A stretch of 64,000 nucleotides of DNA from Amycolatopsis alkalitolerans (GCF_006152065.1 NZ_VDFW01000004.1:124001-188000); one strand, 5' to 3'; shown: positions 7,937 to 20,059, counted from the stretch's first letter. Notes: generated by a model from the letters alone, not told the origin. Made by a program: numbers and translations.

Positions 7937-8828
7937 CCCCGTCGCCGTAGGCCTCGACGGCGGCCAGCCAGGCCGCGCCGTACATGCCGTCCGTGCTGGT
8001 CAGGACGTCCAGACCGGTCAGGCGCAGGCGGACCAGTTCGCCGACCGGACCGCTGAGCACGCTGCCGACGAGCACGACCGGGGTGTCCTCGCCGGGCTCG
8101 CGCGCCGCCAGCGCGATCCCGGCGAGCAGGTCCGCGGCCCGGTCGAGGATCGGTCTCGCGTCCGCCGCGGCACTGACCAGCGGAGCGAACCGGGCGAGCC
8201 GGATCGGGGCTTCGGCGTTCGCGACGGTGATCAGCCGCTGCCACGCGCGACGGCGGTCGGCGGTCTCGATCCCGGCCGCCGCGAGCACGGACCGGGCGAG
8301 CTCGCCCAGTTCGCGTTCGCCGCTGAGCGCGTCGAGAGTGGTCCGGACCGCTTCGCGACCCAGCCAGAACGCCGAACCCTCGTCGCCGAGCAGCCAGCCG
8401 TAGCCGCCGACGGTCGAGACCAGCCTCCGCTTGCGGATCCGGCCCGCGATCGACCCGGTGCCTGCGACCAGCACCGTGCCGTCCGGCGCCCGCGTCACCG
8501 ACGCGAAGGCCACCTCCGCGTCTGTCAGTACGCGCACCCCGCTCAGGCCCAGCCGCGCCCAGGTCTCCTCGAAGAGGGCGGCCACGGCCGGGTCGGTGAG
8601 CTTGCTGGTCCCGGCCATACCGACGACGCAAGCGCTTGCGTCCTGCGGGTCCAGCCCTTCGAGGCAACCACCGATCGCCTCGGCGAGGTGGGCCGTGGCC
8701 GTGGCGGGCGGTTGGGAGTTCGGGTTCGCGCCGCCGGACCGCCCGGTGCCGAGCACCGTCCCGTCCGCGGCGACGGCGACCGCGCGGGCTGACGTGCCGC
8801 CCGCGTCGACCCCGACCACGAAGCTCAT
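7914..8828 (-). CDS. N-acetylglucosamine kinase (BadF/BadG/BcrA/BcrD ATPase family)
   Basis: A 304-residue protein of the ASKHA sugar-kinase fold, probably phosphorylating N-acetylglucosamine or a similar amino sugar in the cytosol. The phosphate-1 loop is GVDAGGTSARAVAV near residue 6, the second phosphate loop is VLVAGTGSIAGR, and GGYGWLLGDEGSAFWLGREA is the family hallmark. Its start overlaps the stop of the SIS-domain gene by 4 bases (ATGA), so they form a two-gene operon. The DasR-type site in front of that operon supports an amino-sugar role. The exact sugar cannot be told from sequence. Confidence 0.85.
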   Translation of the reverse strand: MSFVVGVDAGGTSARAVAVAADGTVLGTGRSGGANPNSQPPATATAHLAEAIGGCLEGLDPQDASACVVGMAGTSKLTDPAVAALFEETWARLGLSGVRVLTDAEVAFASVTRAPDGTVLVAGTGSIAGRIRKRRLVSTVGGYGWLLGDEGSAFWLGREAVRTTLDALSGERELGELARSVLAAAGIETADRRRAWQRLITVANAEAPIRLARFAPLVSAAADARPILDRAADLLAGIALAAREPGEDTPVVLVGSVLSGPVGELVRLRLTGLDVLTSTDGMYGAAWLAAVEAYGDGATPPRRV

Positions 8829-9853
8829 CGCGTCCTGGTCACCTTGCGCAGGCCGCGCGGGTTGTCCGGGTCGCCACCGCGCGCGATCGCGAGGCCGAGC
8901 GCGAGCCGCTGCACGGGCAGCACCTCCAGCACCGGCGACAGTTCTTCGGTGGTCTTCGGCACCGGGATCCGCACCGCGGCCGGCACCTCGTCGCTGGCCG
9001 AGCCGAGCGCGAGGACGTCAGCGCCGCGCTCGGAAACCGCTTTCAGTACGTCGGTCATCGCCGCGCCACCGCGGCCGGACCCGGTCACCGCGAGGACCGC
9101 CGTGTCCTCGTCGATCGCCGCGACCGGGCCGTGGAGGAGGTCCGCGCCGCTGTACGCGCGGGCGGCGAGGTAGCTCGTCTCGGCGAGTTTCAACGCCGAC
9201 TCCAGTGCCGTCGCGTACGAGTAGCCACGGCCGGTGGTGATGATCCGGTTGACGAAGCGGTACCGGTCGATCGCGCGCTGTACCGGGATCTGGAGCGCTT
9301 CCTCGGCGAGCCCGCCCAGTTCGGCCGCGGCCGCGCCGTCACCGCCGCGTACCGCGTCGATGAGCAGGTACAGCGCGAGCAGGGTCGCCGAGTACGTCTT
9401 CGTGGCCGCGACGGCGCGCTCGGTGCCGGCGCCGACGTCCACCGCCAGTTCGGCGGCGTTGCGCAGCGGCGAGGACGGGGTGTTCGTGACCGCGACCGTC
9501 CGCGCGCCCTGCTTGCGCGCGGTCTCGGTGAACTCCAGCAGGTCAGGCGAACCGCCGCTCTGGCTCACCGAGATCAACAGGACGTCGCGCAGGTCGGGGC
9601 GGGCGCCGTACAGTGTCACGGTCGACGGGGACACCAGGCCCGCCGGCAGCCCCAGCAGTACCTCGATCAGGTACTTCGCGTACAGCGCCGCGTGATCGCT
9701 CGATCCGCGCGCGGCCAGCAGGGCGAACCGGGGCGGCCGCCGGGCGATCACCCCTGCCACCTCGGCGAACTCCGCGCGCCGGGCCACCTGGCCGGCCAGC
9801 ACGGCGGGTTGCTCCGCGATCTCGGCTGCCATGTGCTGTCCGGGGCTCGTCAT
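8825..9853 (-). CDS. SIS-domain sugar isomerase/deaminase (GlmS C-terminal like)
   Basis: This 342-residue protein has two tandem SIS domains of the kind found in the isomerase half of GlmS and in amino-sugar deaminases such as AgaS. Visible motifs are FALLAARGSSDHAALYAKYL, SVSQSGGSPDLLEF (sugar phosphate loop) and ETSYLAARAYSGADLLHGPV. No N-terminal glutaminase domain is present, so it most likely deaminates or isomerises glucosamine-6-phosphate-type substrates. The ATG at 9853 follows an AAGGGACGAGG site. It is the first gene of the operon with the sugar kinase and is divergent from the DasR-like regulator. Confidence 0.83.
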   Translation of the reverse strand: MTSPGQHMAAEIAEQPAVLAGQVARRAEFAEVAGVIARRPPRFALLAARGSSDHAALYAKYLIEVLLGLPAGLVSPSTVTLYGARPDLRDVLLISVSQSGGSPDLLEFTETARKQGARTVAVTNTPSSPLRNAAELAVDVGAGTERAVAATKTYSATLLALYLLIDAVRGGDGAAAAELGGLAEEALQIPVQRAIDRYRFVNRIITTGRGYSYATALESALKLAETSYLAARAYSGADLLHGPVAAIDEDTAVLAVTGSGRGGAAMTDVLKAVSERGADVLALGSASDEVPAAVRIPVPKTTEELSPVLEVLPVQRLALGLAIARGGDPDNPRGLRKVTRTR

Positions 9854-9963
9854 CCTCGTCCCTTCTCGTCATCCGCGATTGTGCACGCGTAGCGCCGCGT
9901 CGCCCAAGTGGATCCTCGCCGTGATCAGGTAGGTTTCCCTGCATCTTCGCAGTAATGACCCAT

Positions 9964-9979
9964 TGAGGTCTAGACCAAT
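9964..9979. promoter_or_regulatory. DasR-type operator (dre) between divergent amino-sugar genes and GntR regulator
   Basis: TGAGGTCTAGACCAAT contains the perfect palindrome GGTCTAGACC (9967-9976), the core of the DasR-responsive element known from Streptomyces; 13 of 16 positions fit that consensus. It lies in the 204-bp divergent region, 110 bp before the SIS-domain start and 79 bp before the regulator start. It could therefore repress both directions and give autoregulation, with amino-sugar phosphates as inducers in the known system. Confidence 0.82.
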
Positions 9980-10057
9980 ATTAACCCGGGTGTGGTGACG
10001 AGGCGAGGGGGTAGTTTCATCCTGCGCCCGGTGCGTCCTGAAAAGAGGGAGTCGCTC

Positions 10058-10786
10058 ATGGTGGAGTCACCCACGCGCGGTCAGCGCGAGCCCAAGTACT
10101 GGGCACTCAAGCAGCATCTGCTCGACCTCCTCGAGAGCATGCCGCCCGGTGCGCCCATCCCCACCGAACGCGCCCTCGCGACGGATTTCGGGGTGTCCCG
10201 GACCACCGTGCGGCAGGCGCTGGCCGATCTGACCGCGGAAGGCCGCCTGCACCGCGTGCAGGGCAAGGGCACGTTCGCGGCCGAGCCCAAGCTCGCGCAG
10301 CGGCTGCAGCTGTCTTCGTACACAGAGGACATGCGGGCTCAGGGCCGGGAACCGTCGTCGAAGCTGCTCGAGATCGAGGAACTGGCGTCCGAACCGGAGA
10401 TGTCGAAACTGCTCGGCATCCGCAGCGGCGCCAAGATCCTGCGGATGCGGCGGCTGCGCCTTGCCGACGGCGAGCCGATGGCGCTCGAGACCACCCACCT
10501 GCCGTTGAGCCGGTTCCGGGGCCTGCGCAAGCACGTCTCGGCGGGCGGCTCGCTCTACGCCGTGCTGCGTGAGCACTTCGGCGTGGAGATGGAGCGGGCG
10601 GAGGAGACCATCGAGACCTCGCTCGCCGGGCCGCAGGAGGCGGAGTTGCTCGGAGCCGACGTCGGCATGCCGGTGCTGCTGCTGTCCCGGCATTCGTTCG
10701 GTGCCGACGGGAAGCCGGTCGAGTTCGTCCGTTCGATCTACCGGGGCGATCGCTACAAGTTCATAACGACGCTGACCCGGCCATGA
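10058..10786 (+). CDS. dasR: GntR/HutC-type regulator, DasR-like
   Basis: A 242-residue regulator with an N-terminal winged helix (LKQHLLDLLESMPPGAPIPT, then DFGVSRTTVRQALADLTAEG) and a C-terminal UTRA ligand domain that includes ILRMRRLRLADGEPMALE and a terminal IYRGDRYKFITTL. This matches DasR, the GlcNAc/glucosamine-phosphate-responsive regulator of Streptomyces. The ATG at 10058 with AAAAGAGGGA ahead is preferred over the longer frame from 9992. A dre-type palindrome upstream and the divergent amino-sugar kinase/SIS operon fit DasR-style control. Its stop overlaps the start of the MFS gene (ATGA). Confidence 0.8.
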   Translation: MVESPTRGQREPKYWALKQHLLDLLESMPPGAPIPTERALATDFGVSRTTVRQALADLTAEGRLHRVQGKGTFAAEPKLAQRLQLSSYTEDMRAQGREPSSKLLEIEELASEPEMSKLLGIRSGAKILRMRRLRLADGEPMALETTHLPLSRFRGLRKHVSAGGSLYAVLREHFGVEMERAEETIETSLAGPQEAELLGADVGMPVLLLSRHSFGADGKPVEFVRSIYRGDRYKFITTLTRP

Positions 10787-12258
10787 CCGTCCGCTGGGGG
10801 ACGGCGCGGGCTCGCGGCGTTCTCGCGACCACGATCCTCGGCTCGGGGATGGCGATGCTCGACGGCTCGATCGTCAACGTCGCGCTGCCCCGGATCGGCA
10901 AGGAACTGAACGCCTCGGTCGCCGGCCTCCAGTGGATCCTCGACGGGTACCTGCTCGCGCTCGCCTCGCTCATCCTGATCGCGGGTTCCCTGGGTGACCG
11001 CTACGGCCGGCGGCGGACGTTCGTCGTCGGCGTCGTGTGGTTCGGTGCCGCGTCCGTGCTGTGCGGGCTCGCGGTGTCGACGCCGATGCTCGTCGTGACA
11101 CGGGTGCTGCAGGGGATCGGCGGCGCGCTGCTGACTCCCGGTTCGCTGGCGATCCTGCAGGCGACGTTCGCCCGCGAGGACCGCGGGCGCGCGATCGGGG
11201 CCTGGTCGGGGCTCGGCGGGATCGCCGCGGCGGTCGGCCCGCTGGTCGGCGGGCTGCTCGTGCAGGTGTGGTCGTGGCGGCTGGGCTTCCTGATCAACCT
11301 GCCGATCGCGGTGGTCTGCGTCTGGCTCGCCGGCAAGTACGTGCCGGAGTCACGCGACGAGACGGTCACCGGCAAGCTCGACGTGCGGGGCTCGGTGCTC
11401 GGCGCGCTCGGGCTCGCCGGGGTCACCGCGGCACTGGTCGAGGCGCCCGGGCGCGGGGTGGCCGACCCGTTGGTGCTCGGGGCCGTGGTGGCCGGCATCG
11501 GCGGGCTCGCCGTGTTCGTCTGGCTGCAGGTGCGTGAAGCCGCTCCGCTCGTGCCGCCCGCGATGTTCGCCGACCGGACGTTCAGCCTTTCCAACGGGCT
11601 GACCTTCGTCGTCTACGCGGCGCTCGGCGGCGTGATGATGCTGCTGGTGCTGCAGTTGCAGGTCTCACTCGGTTACTCGCCGACCGCCGCGGGTATCGCG
11701 GGACTGCCCATCACGATCATCATGCTGCTGCTGTCGGGGCGGTCGGGCGCGCTCGCGCAGCGGATCGGACCGCGCACGCAACTGGTCGTGGGGCCGCTCG
11801 TGCTGGCGGCCGGCATGCTCCTGCTGATGCGCGTCGCGCCGGGGGCGTCGTATCTCGGTTCGGTGCTGCCCGGCGTCGTGGTCTTCGGGCTGGGGCTGGC
11901 CACGATGGTCGCGCCGGTGACGGCGACCGTGCTGGCCGCGGTGCCCGACGAGCACGCCGGGGTGGCGTCGGGGGTCAACAATGCGATCGCCCGCGCGGGA
12001 AGCCTGATCGCGATCGCGGTACTGCCCGCGATCGCCGGGCTCGGCGGCGAGTCGTATGCCGATCCGGGCGCGCTCACCGCCGGCTGGCGGATGTCGCTGC
12101 TGGTGTGCGCCGGGCTCGCCGTGCTGGGCGGGTTGCTCGCGGTCGGCGTCCGCAACTCCGTGCTGGCGCCCGGACCAGTTGTGCCGCAACAGAAAATGGA
12201 TCTCGGGAACTGCCTGCACTGCGCGGTGGAAGCGCCGCCGGCGCATCTGCGTGGGTAA
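10783..12258 (+). CDS. MFS transporter, DHA2 (EmrB/QacA) drug-efflux type
   Basis: This 491-residue protein has about 14 membrane helices. The DHA2 features are IVNVALPRIGKELNASVAGL with LQWILDGYLLALASLIL in the first helices, and motif A as GSLGDRYGRRRTF between helices 2 and 3. Probable proton-driven exporter of small molecules. It overlaps the DasR-like gene by 4 bases, so it is translated from the same message and may be under amino-sugar control. A role in exporting a metabolite is inference. The C-terminal tail includes LGNCLHCAVEAPP, which is cysteine-bearing and unusual for the family. Confidence 0.88.
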   Translation: MTVRWGTARARGVLATTILGSGMAMLDGSIVNVALPRIGKELNASVAGLQWILDGYLLALASLILIAGSLGDRYGRRRTFVVGVVWFGAASVLCGLAVSTPMLVVTRVLQGIGGALLTPGSLAILQATFAREDRGRAIGAWSGLGGIAAAVGPLVGGLLVQVWSWRLGFLINLPIAVVCVWLAGKYVPESRDETVTGKLDVRGSVLGALGLAGVTAALVEAPGRGVADPLVLGAVVAGIGGLAVFVWLQVREAAPLVPPAMFADRTFSLSNGLTFVVYAALGGVMMLLVLQLQVSLGYSPTAAGIAGLPITIIMLLLSGRSGALAQRIGPRTQLVVGPLVLAAGMLLLMRVAPGASYLGSVLPGVVVFGLGLATMVAPVTATVLAAVPDEHAGVASGVNNAIARAGSLIAIAVLPAIAGLGGESYADPGALTAGWRMSLLVCAGLAVLGGLLAVGVRNSVLAPGPVVPQQKMDLGNCLHCAVEAPPAHLRG

Positions 12259-12386
12259 TCTGTGAAGTCCATAGTGGACGGTTGCCTGCCGTGGCGCTGC
12301 TCACGAATCGGCTAACGCTGGGAGCATTCCGGTCGACAAGCACGTTGAGGTAACAGTTTGGGCGACCTTGCGAGCAGATCGGGATC

Positions 12387-13211
12387 ATGACCGGGGAAGA
12401 GAAGGAGACCGGGAGAACAGGTCTCAAACCGGCACAAGTGGCCGCTTCGGCACTGGCGGCGATCACCGCCGCGTTCCTGGGCTCGACACTCGGGGTGGCG
12501 GGCACGGTGGTGGGCGCCGGTATCGCCAGCATCATCACCACCGTCGGCGGCGAGCTGTATCTGCGCTCACTGCGCCGCACCAGGGAGGCCGCCCGCAAGA
12601 CGGCCTCGGTCCTGACCGACACCCGCCTGCGGCAGGAGACGCGCTACGTCGAACCGCCGGCGACGCGGCCGGCCAACCCGCTCGTCCAGCGAAGTCCGGG
12701 GCCGCCGCAGCAGCGGACACAGCAGCTCAACCTGCCGCCGCAGCTGCAGCCCACCCAGCGTTTTCCGGTAGCCGGCGCCGGGCAGTCCGCCGACGGCGAA
12801 CGCACGGTGTACATCCCCAAGCCGGTGGAGCCCCGGCCGAAGCCGCCGTGGTGGCGTAACCGGTGGTTCCTCATCGTCACCACCAGCGTCGCCGCGTTCG
12901 TCATCGGGATGTTCGCGCTGACCGGGTTCGAGAAACTCACCGGGCACGCGGTCTCGGGCGGTTCGGGTACGACGTTCAGCCAGGTCGTCGGCAGGTCCCC
13001 GGCCGGCACCCCGACCACCACACAGGAGACCACGACGGTCACCGAGACACCGTCGTCACAGCCGTCCAACTCGACGGCCCCGTCGACTCAGCAGAGCCAG
13101 ACTCCGACGTCAACCACGCCGACGCAGCAGGTGGCGCCGCCGAGCAGCGCCTCCCAGACCCCGGCGCAGACGCCAACGGAGAGCGCCAGCCCCACTTCGG
13201 CGCCGGGCTAA
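12387..13211 (+). CDS. Two-helix membrane protein with Ser/Thr/Pro-rich external tail
   Basis: This 274-residue protein is not a family I recognise. It has a hydrophobic N-terminal region (about residues 16-52, Ala/Gly-rich, ending [13 protein letters not shown]), a basic and Pro/Gln-rich middle, and a second helix [19 protein letters not shown] near residues 162-180. The last 80 residues are almost entirely Ser, Thr, Pro and Gln, typical of a wall-spanning or glycosylated linker. The ATG at 12387 has a weak site (GATCGGGATC). Its stop overlaps the convergent thiE stop by 4 bases. Confidence 0.75.
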   Translation: MTGEEKETGRTGLKPAQVAASALAAITAAFLGSTLGVAGTVVGAGIASIITTVGGELYLRSLRRTREAARKTASVLTDTRLRQETRYVEPPATRPANPLVQRSPGPPQQRTQQLNLPPQLQPTQRFPVAGAGQSADGERTVYIPKPVEPRPKPPWWRNRWFLIVTTSVAAFVIGMFALTGFEKLTGHAVSGGSGTTFSQVVGRSPAGTPTTTQETTTVTETPSSQPSNSTAPSTQQSQTPTSTTPTQQVAPPSSASQTPAQTPTESASPTSAPG

Positions 13212-13867
13212 GGCAGCGCCGCGACGATCCGGCGCGCCGCGGCGGCCGGGTCCTCCGCCTCGGTGATCGCCCGCACGACCACGACGCGCGTCGCGCCTGC
13301 CTCGATCACCTCGGGCAGGCGCTCGTGGTCGATCCCGCCGATCACGAACCACGGCCGCTTCGACCCCGCTGTCGCGCGCACCAGTTCGAGCCCCGGGGCC
13401 GGGCGGCCGGGTTTGGTCGGCGTCGGCCAGCACGGGCCGGTGCAGAAGTAGTCCACGCCGGGCTCCACCTCCGCGGCCTTGGCCTCTTCGATCGCGTGCG
13501 TCGACCGGCCGATGGCGGGTGCGTCGCCGATGATCCGGCGGGCCAGCGGGACCGGCAGGTCGTCCTGCCCCAGGTGCAGCACGTCCGCGTCGACGGCGAG
13601 CGCGACGTCGGCGCGGTCGTTCACCGCGAGCAGGGCGCCGTGCCGGGCGCACGCTTCGGCGAGCACCTCGAGCGCGGCCAGTTCCTGCTTGGCCTCCAGC
13701 GGAGCGCCGCCGGTCTTGTCGCGAAGCTGGATGATGTCGACGCCGCCGGACAGCGCCGCGTCGGCGAACTCCGCGAGGTCGCCGCGGCTGGCGCGCGCGT
13801 CGGTGCACAGGTACAGCCGCGCCGCGTCGAGCCGCTTCCTGATCTCGTCTCCGGTGAGGCCTGGCAT
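13208..13867 (-). CDS. thiE: Thiamine-phosphate synthase (ThiE)
   Basis: Joins HMP pyrophosphate with thiazole phosphate carboxylate to give thiamine phosphate. The 219-residue TIM-barrel protein carries [39 protein letters not shown] and [19 protein letters not shown], with [17 protein letters not shown] as the phosphate-binding segment. It starts with ATG at 13867. It is divergent from thiOSG, and the TPP riboswitch in the 133-bp gap is oriented only toward thiO, so thiE seems not to share that control. Confidence 0.93.
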   Translation of the reverse strand: MPGLTGDEIRKRLDAARLYLCTDARASRGDLAEFADAALSGGVDIIQLRDKTGGAPLEAKQELAALEVLAEACARHGALLAVNDRADVALAVDADVLHLGQDDLPVPLARRIIGDAPAIGRSTHAIEEAKAAEVEPGVDYFCTGPCWPTPTKPGRPAPGLELVRATAGSKRPWFVIGGIDHERLPEVIEAGATRVVVVRAITEAEDPAAAARRIVAALP

Positions 13868-13903
13868 GTCTTCACGCTAGCTCACGAGCTAGAGTGGTGA
13901 TGT

Positions 13904-13996
13904 CCGCACGGGAGCCCGAGGCACGGGCTGAGAGGGAGCCGTCACCGCTCCGACCGTGGAACCTGATCCGGATCATGCCGGCGCAGGGAGCGTGAT
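13904..13996 (+). ncRNA. TPP riboswitch (THI element) of thiOSG
   Basis: The conserved elements are all present on the plus strand: CTGAGAGGG (13928-13936), ACCTGATCCGGATC (13961-13974) and CGCAGGGAG (13982-13990). CACG at 13907-13910 can pair with CGTG at 13991-13994 to form the closing P1 stem. The GGGAG that serves thiO as ribosome site is part of the 3' strand, so ligand binding would hide it, which suggests control of translation. Confidence 0.92.
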
Positions 13997-14000
13997 TTCT

Positions 14001-15088
14001 GTGGTCAACCAGCTGGCAGTCGTCGGTGGCGGCGTGATCGGCCTGTCCGTGGCCTGGCGCGCCGCGGCCGCCGGGCATCGCGTGACGGTGCTCGACCCGT
14101 CGCCAGGACGAGGGGCTTCGTGGGTGGCAGGCGGCATGCTCGCGCCGATCACCGAAGCCTGGCCGGGCGAGGAAGCCGCGCTGAGCCTGGGCGAGGAGTC
14201 GCTGCGGCGCTGGCCGGAGTTCGCGGCCGCGCTGTCCGCCGATGGCGGTGACCCGGGACTGTCCACGGCAGGCACGGTCGTGGTCGCGCTCGACCGCGGT
14301 GACGCCGATCAGCTGGGCGTGCTCGCGGAGTACCTCCGGTCGGTCGGCCGCGAGGTCGAGTCCGTCGCCGGCCGCCGGCTGCGGTCGCTCGAACCGGGGG
14401 TCAACGGGGTTCGCGCCCTGCTGGTGCCGGGTGACCTTGCCGTCGACAACCGCAGGCTGCTGCGGTCACTGCACGCCGCGGCGATCCGGCACGGCGTGAA
14501 GTTCGTCGACGACGACGCGATCGACGTCGGTCCGGGCCGCGTCCGGACGGTTTCGGGCGAGCTGAACTGCGACGCCGTGGTGATCGCTGCCGGTGCCCGC
14601 AGCGGGCGGCTGCATCAGGCGCTGGCGGTGCGACCGCTCAAGGGCGAGATCCTGCGGCTGCGCGCCCGGCGGACGAGCCTGCCACCGCCGTCGCGCACGG
14701 TCCGCGCCGTGGTCGAGGGGCGCCCGGTTTACCTGGTGCCGCGCGCCGGCGGAGAGCTGGTGCTCGGGGCGACGCAGTACGAGGCCGGGTTCGACGAGAC
14801 GGTGGGTGCGCGGGGCGTGCGTGAGCTGCTCGAAGGCGCGGCACGGCTCTTCCCGAGCATCGACGAGTACGAACTCGTCGAGACCGCGGCGGGCTTCCGC
14901 GCGGCGAGCGTGGACGCGCTGCCGTTCATCGGTGAGCTCGACGAGGGCGTGTACGCGGCGACCGGGCATCATCGCAACGGTCTGCTGATGGCCCCCGTGA
15001 CCGCGGACGCGATCGTCGCGTGGCTCGACGGCGAAGCCCCGCCTGAGCAGGTCGTGGCGGCGGATCCACACCGGCTGGGAGGGAAGTG

Positions 15089-15089
<1 letters not shown>
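14001..15089 (+). CDS. thiO: Glycine oxidase ThiO
   Basis: FAD-dependent oxidase that supplies dehydroglycine for thiazole formation. The 362-residue protein begins with a Rossmann motif VVGGGVIGLSVAWRA and contains SPGRGASWVAGGMLAPITEA, then VYAATGHHRNGLLMAPVTA at the C terminus. The start is taken as GTG 14001, 10 bases after GGGAG at 13986-13990; the in-frame GTG at 13992 would leave no spacing and lies inside the riboswitch stem. The longer frame from 13956 would run through the riboswitch and is rejected. The stop overlaps the thiS start. Confidence 0.93.
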
Positions 15090-16055
<966 letters not shown>

Positions 16056-16061
16056 GGGCGA

Positions 16062-16081
16062 AACGTCCGGATTCGGATGTT
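16062..16081. promoter_or_regulatory. Imperfect palindrome between thiG and MarR gene
   Basis: AACGTCCG (16062-16069) pairs with CGGATGTT (16074-16081) at 7 of 8 positions around a 4-base centre. It lies 84 bp before the MarR-type gene and could be that protein's operator or a weak hairpin after thiG. The evidence is symmetry and position only. Confidence 0.25.
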
Positions 16082-16164
16082 GACCGCACTCCGGCACCCG
16101 GACCACGTATGGTTGTCGGCACCCTTTGATGGACCGGGGGGCAGGCGAACAGAAGGAGCCCGAG

Positions 16165-16596
16165 GTGGACACGTCGACGACCGAGGATGTCGCCGGGCGC
16201 TTGTTCCTGGCGGTCGGCAGGCTGTCCCGATCGCTGCGGCAGACCGGGTCGCCCGGCCCTGGCCACGGTTCGATCTCCGCGCTGGCGACGCTCGTCGTGT
16301 CCGGCTCGATGCGGCTGGGTGACCTGGCGGCGAAGGAAGGCGTGGCGGCGGCGACCATGTCGCGGATCGTGGCCGGCCTGGTGGACGCGGGGTACGCCCG
16401 CCGCGAGCCCGACCCGATCGACAGGCGGGCGTGGCTGGCCACCGCGACGGAGGAGGGCGAGCGCATGATGTCCGGCCTCCGGTCGACCCGGGTGCACGAG
16501 TTGAACAAGCGCATCGACCGGCTGTCGCCGGAACTGCAGGAGGATCTGGCGAGGGGCCTGGTGGCGCTGGAAGCCCTCCTGTCGGACGACGACTAG
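16165..16596 (+). CDS. MarR-family transcriptional regulator
   Basis: A 143-residue winged-helix regulator. The DNA-binding part reads MRLGDLAAKEGVAAATMSRI, then LVDAGYARREPDPIDRRAWL, which is the MarR recognition helix and wing; the C-terminal dimer helix includes RIDRLSPELQEDLARGLVAL. GTG 16165 with AAGGAG at 16153-16158 is preferred over ATG 16129 or TTG 16126. It lies between the two thiamine operons, but nothing in the sequence ties it to thiamine. Its stop overlaps the convergent thiD stop by 4 bases. Confidence 0.88.
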   Translation: MDTSTTEDVAGRLFLAVGRLSRSLRQTGSPGPGHGSISALATLVVSGSMRLGDLAAKEGVAAATMSRIVAGLVDAGYARREPDPIDRRAWLATATEEGERMMSGLRSTRVHELNKRIDRLSPELQEDLARGLVALEALLSDDD

Positions 16597-17417
16597 GAGT
16601 CGCGTTGTTCCGGCGCCAGCCGCCAGAACGCCGAAACGGGGCCGACCTTCGCGCCCATCGGATACGCGTTCGCGACCGCGTTGCTGACGAACCACTTCCC
16701 GAACTTCGCCGCGTCCTGCACCGTCATCCCGCGCGCCAGACCGGCGGTGAGCGCCGAGGCCATCGAGTCGCCCGCGCCGTGCGTGTGCGGGGTCGCGATG
16801 CGCGGGCCCGGTAGGTCCAGGAAGGACTCGCCGTCGTAGAGGACGTCCACACATTCCGGGTCCTGCGTCAGGTGTCCGCTTTTGACCAGGACGTACCGCG
16901 GCCCCAGCGCGTGCAGGGCCATCGCCGCCTCATGCATCTCCGCGTGGTCCGTCACGGTCAGGCCGGTCAGTAGCCGCACCTCGTCGAGGTTCGGGGTGAG
17001 CACGGTCGCCCGTGGGAGCAGCAGGTCCCGCAGCGCCGACAAGCCGTCCTCGTCGAACAGCGCGTGGCCGTGCATCGACGCCGCGACCGGGTCGACGACG
17101 AACGGAACGGCGTGGTCCCGGCCGATGCCCGCCCGGTCGCACGCGTCGGCGACGGCTTTGATGATCTCCGCCGAGGCGAGCATGCCCGTCTTGGCCGCGC
17201 TCACGCCCATGTCCGCGGCCACCGCTTCGATCTGCCCGGCGACGATCTGCGGCGGGACGTCCGACCGGTCGTGCACGCCGAGCGTGTTCTGCACGGTCAC
17301 CGCCGTCACCGCGACGAGACCGTGCACCCCGCAGGTCAGGAAGGTCCGCAGATCAGCCTGCAGTCCCGCCGCCCCGCCGGAATCGGAACCCGCGATCGTC
17401 AGTGCACTAGGAACCAT
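16593..17417 (-). CDS. thiD: HMP/HMP-phosphate kinase ThiD, paralogue 1
   Basis: ATP-dependent kinase that phosphorylates hydroxymethylpyrimidine twice for thiamine synthesis. The 274-residue ribokinase-fold protein has ALTIAGSDSGGAAGLQADLR, AKTGMLASAEIIKAVADAC, PFVVDPVAASMHGHALF, LTPNLDEVRLLTG and the catalytic loop HTHGAGDSMASAL. It lies 5 bp after a second thiD copy and is the last gene of thiC-thiD-thiD. Two adjacent full-length copies are unusual; one may have drifted to another pyrimidine or to pyridoxal, but the catalytic Asp is kept in both. Confidence 0.92.
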   Translation of the reverse strand: MVPSALTIAGSDSGGAAGLQADLRTFLTCGVHGLVAVTAVTVQNTLGVHDRSDVPPQIVAGQIEAVAADMGVSAAKTGMLASAEIIKAVADACDRAGIGRDHAVPFVVDPVAASMHGHALFDEDGLSALRDLLLPRATVLTPNLDEVRLLTGLTVTDHAEMHEAAMALHALGPRYVLVKSGHLTQDPECVDVLYDGESFLDLPGPRIATPHTHGAGDSMASALTAGLARGMTVQDAAKFGKWFVSNAVANAYPMGAKVGPVSAFWRLAPEQRDS

Positions 17418-17422
17418 GCCCT

Positions 17423-18240
17423 CTAGTGTCGCAGCCGCCAGAACGGCGACACCGGGCCGACACCGGCACCGAGTTCGTAGGCGTCCAGCACCGACCGCTC
17501 GATGAACCGCTTGCCCTCGGCGACCGCGTCGGGCACGCCGAGGTCCTGCGCCAGGGACGCCGTGATCGCCGAGGCGAGCGTGTCACCGCCGCCGTGGGTG
17601 TTCTTCGTCTGGTACCGCGGGCCGCTCAACTCGATGTACTGGAAACCGTCCGACAGCAGGTCCACGCATTCCGGGTCGGTCTCCAGATGCCCGCCCTTGA
17701 CCAGCACGTACTGCGGCCCGAACGCCAGCAGGGCGTCCGCCGCGCGGCGCTGACTTTCCCGGTCGGTCACCTCGACGCCGGTCAGCAGCCGCACCTCGTC
17801 GAGGTTCGGCGTGACGAGCGTGGCCCGGGGGAACAGTTCCGTGCGGATCGCCTCCAGGGCCTCCTCGCGCAGCAGCGGATCCCCGGTCATCGAAGCGGCG
17901 ACCGGATCCACCACGAACGGCGTGCCGGCCGACCGTCCGATGCGGACCTCGTCGAGCGTCTTGGCGACCGCCTCGATGATCTCCGCGGTGGCCAGCATCC
18001 CGGTCTTGGCCGCGTCCACGCCCATATCGTCGGCGACCGCCCTGATCTGCGCGGTCACCACGTCCGCCGGGATCTCGGTGAACCCTTGCACGCCAAGGGA
18101 GTTCTGCACGGTGACCGCGGTGATCGCCGTCATCCCGTGCACGCCGCAGGCGAAGAACGTCCGCAGATCGGCCTGGATGCCCGCACCACCGCCGGAATCG
18201 GATCCGGCGATGGTGAGGGCGGTCCGCGGCGTGCCGGACA

Positions 18241-18241
<1 letters not shown>
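17423..18241 (-). CDS. thiD: HMP/HMP-phosphate kinase ThiD, paralogue 2
   Basis: A 272-residue ribokinase-fold kinase acting on hydroxymethylpyrimidine (phosphate). It has ALTIAGSDSGGGAGIQADLR, AKTGMLATAEIIEAVAKTL, PFVVDPVAASMTGDPLL and catalytic loop NTHGGGDTLASAI, where GGGD replaces the GAGD of the neighbouring copy. The frame is open far upstream to 18673, but that part is antisense-frame noise within thiC. The ATG at 18241 overlaps the thiC stop by one base (TGATG), so it is coupled to thiC. The pair of copies looks like an old tandem duplication, since they differ widely. Confidence 0.93.
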
Positions 18242-19982
<1,741 letters not shown>

Positions 19983-20059
19983 ATTTTTGTTGTGCTTTCG
20001 ACCTTGCCACGCGGGGGCGGCGAGGACAAGTGCGGAACCCGCACCTGATCAGAGCACCG

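Noticed and set aside
5947-7950. A 667-residue plus-strand frame across the OmpA and hydrolase genes
   Set aside because: It is antisense to genes with clear motifs and shows only Arg/Gly/His-rich low-complexity sequence.
13956-14000. An upstream start for thiO inside the riboswitch
   Set aside because: The ATG at 13956 and GTG at 13992 lie in the conserved THI element; the GTG at 14001 has the right distance from GGGAG.
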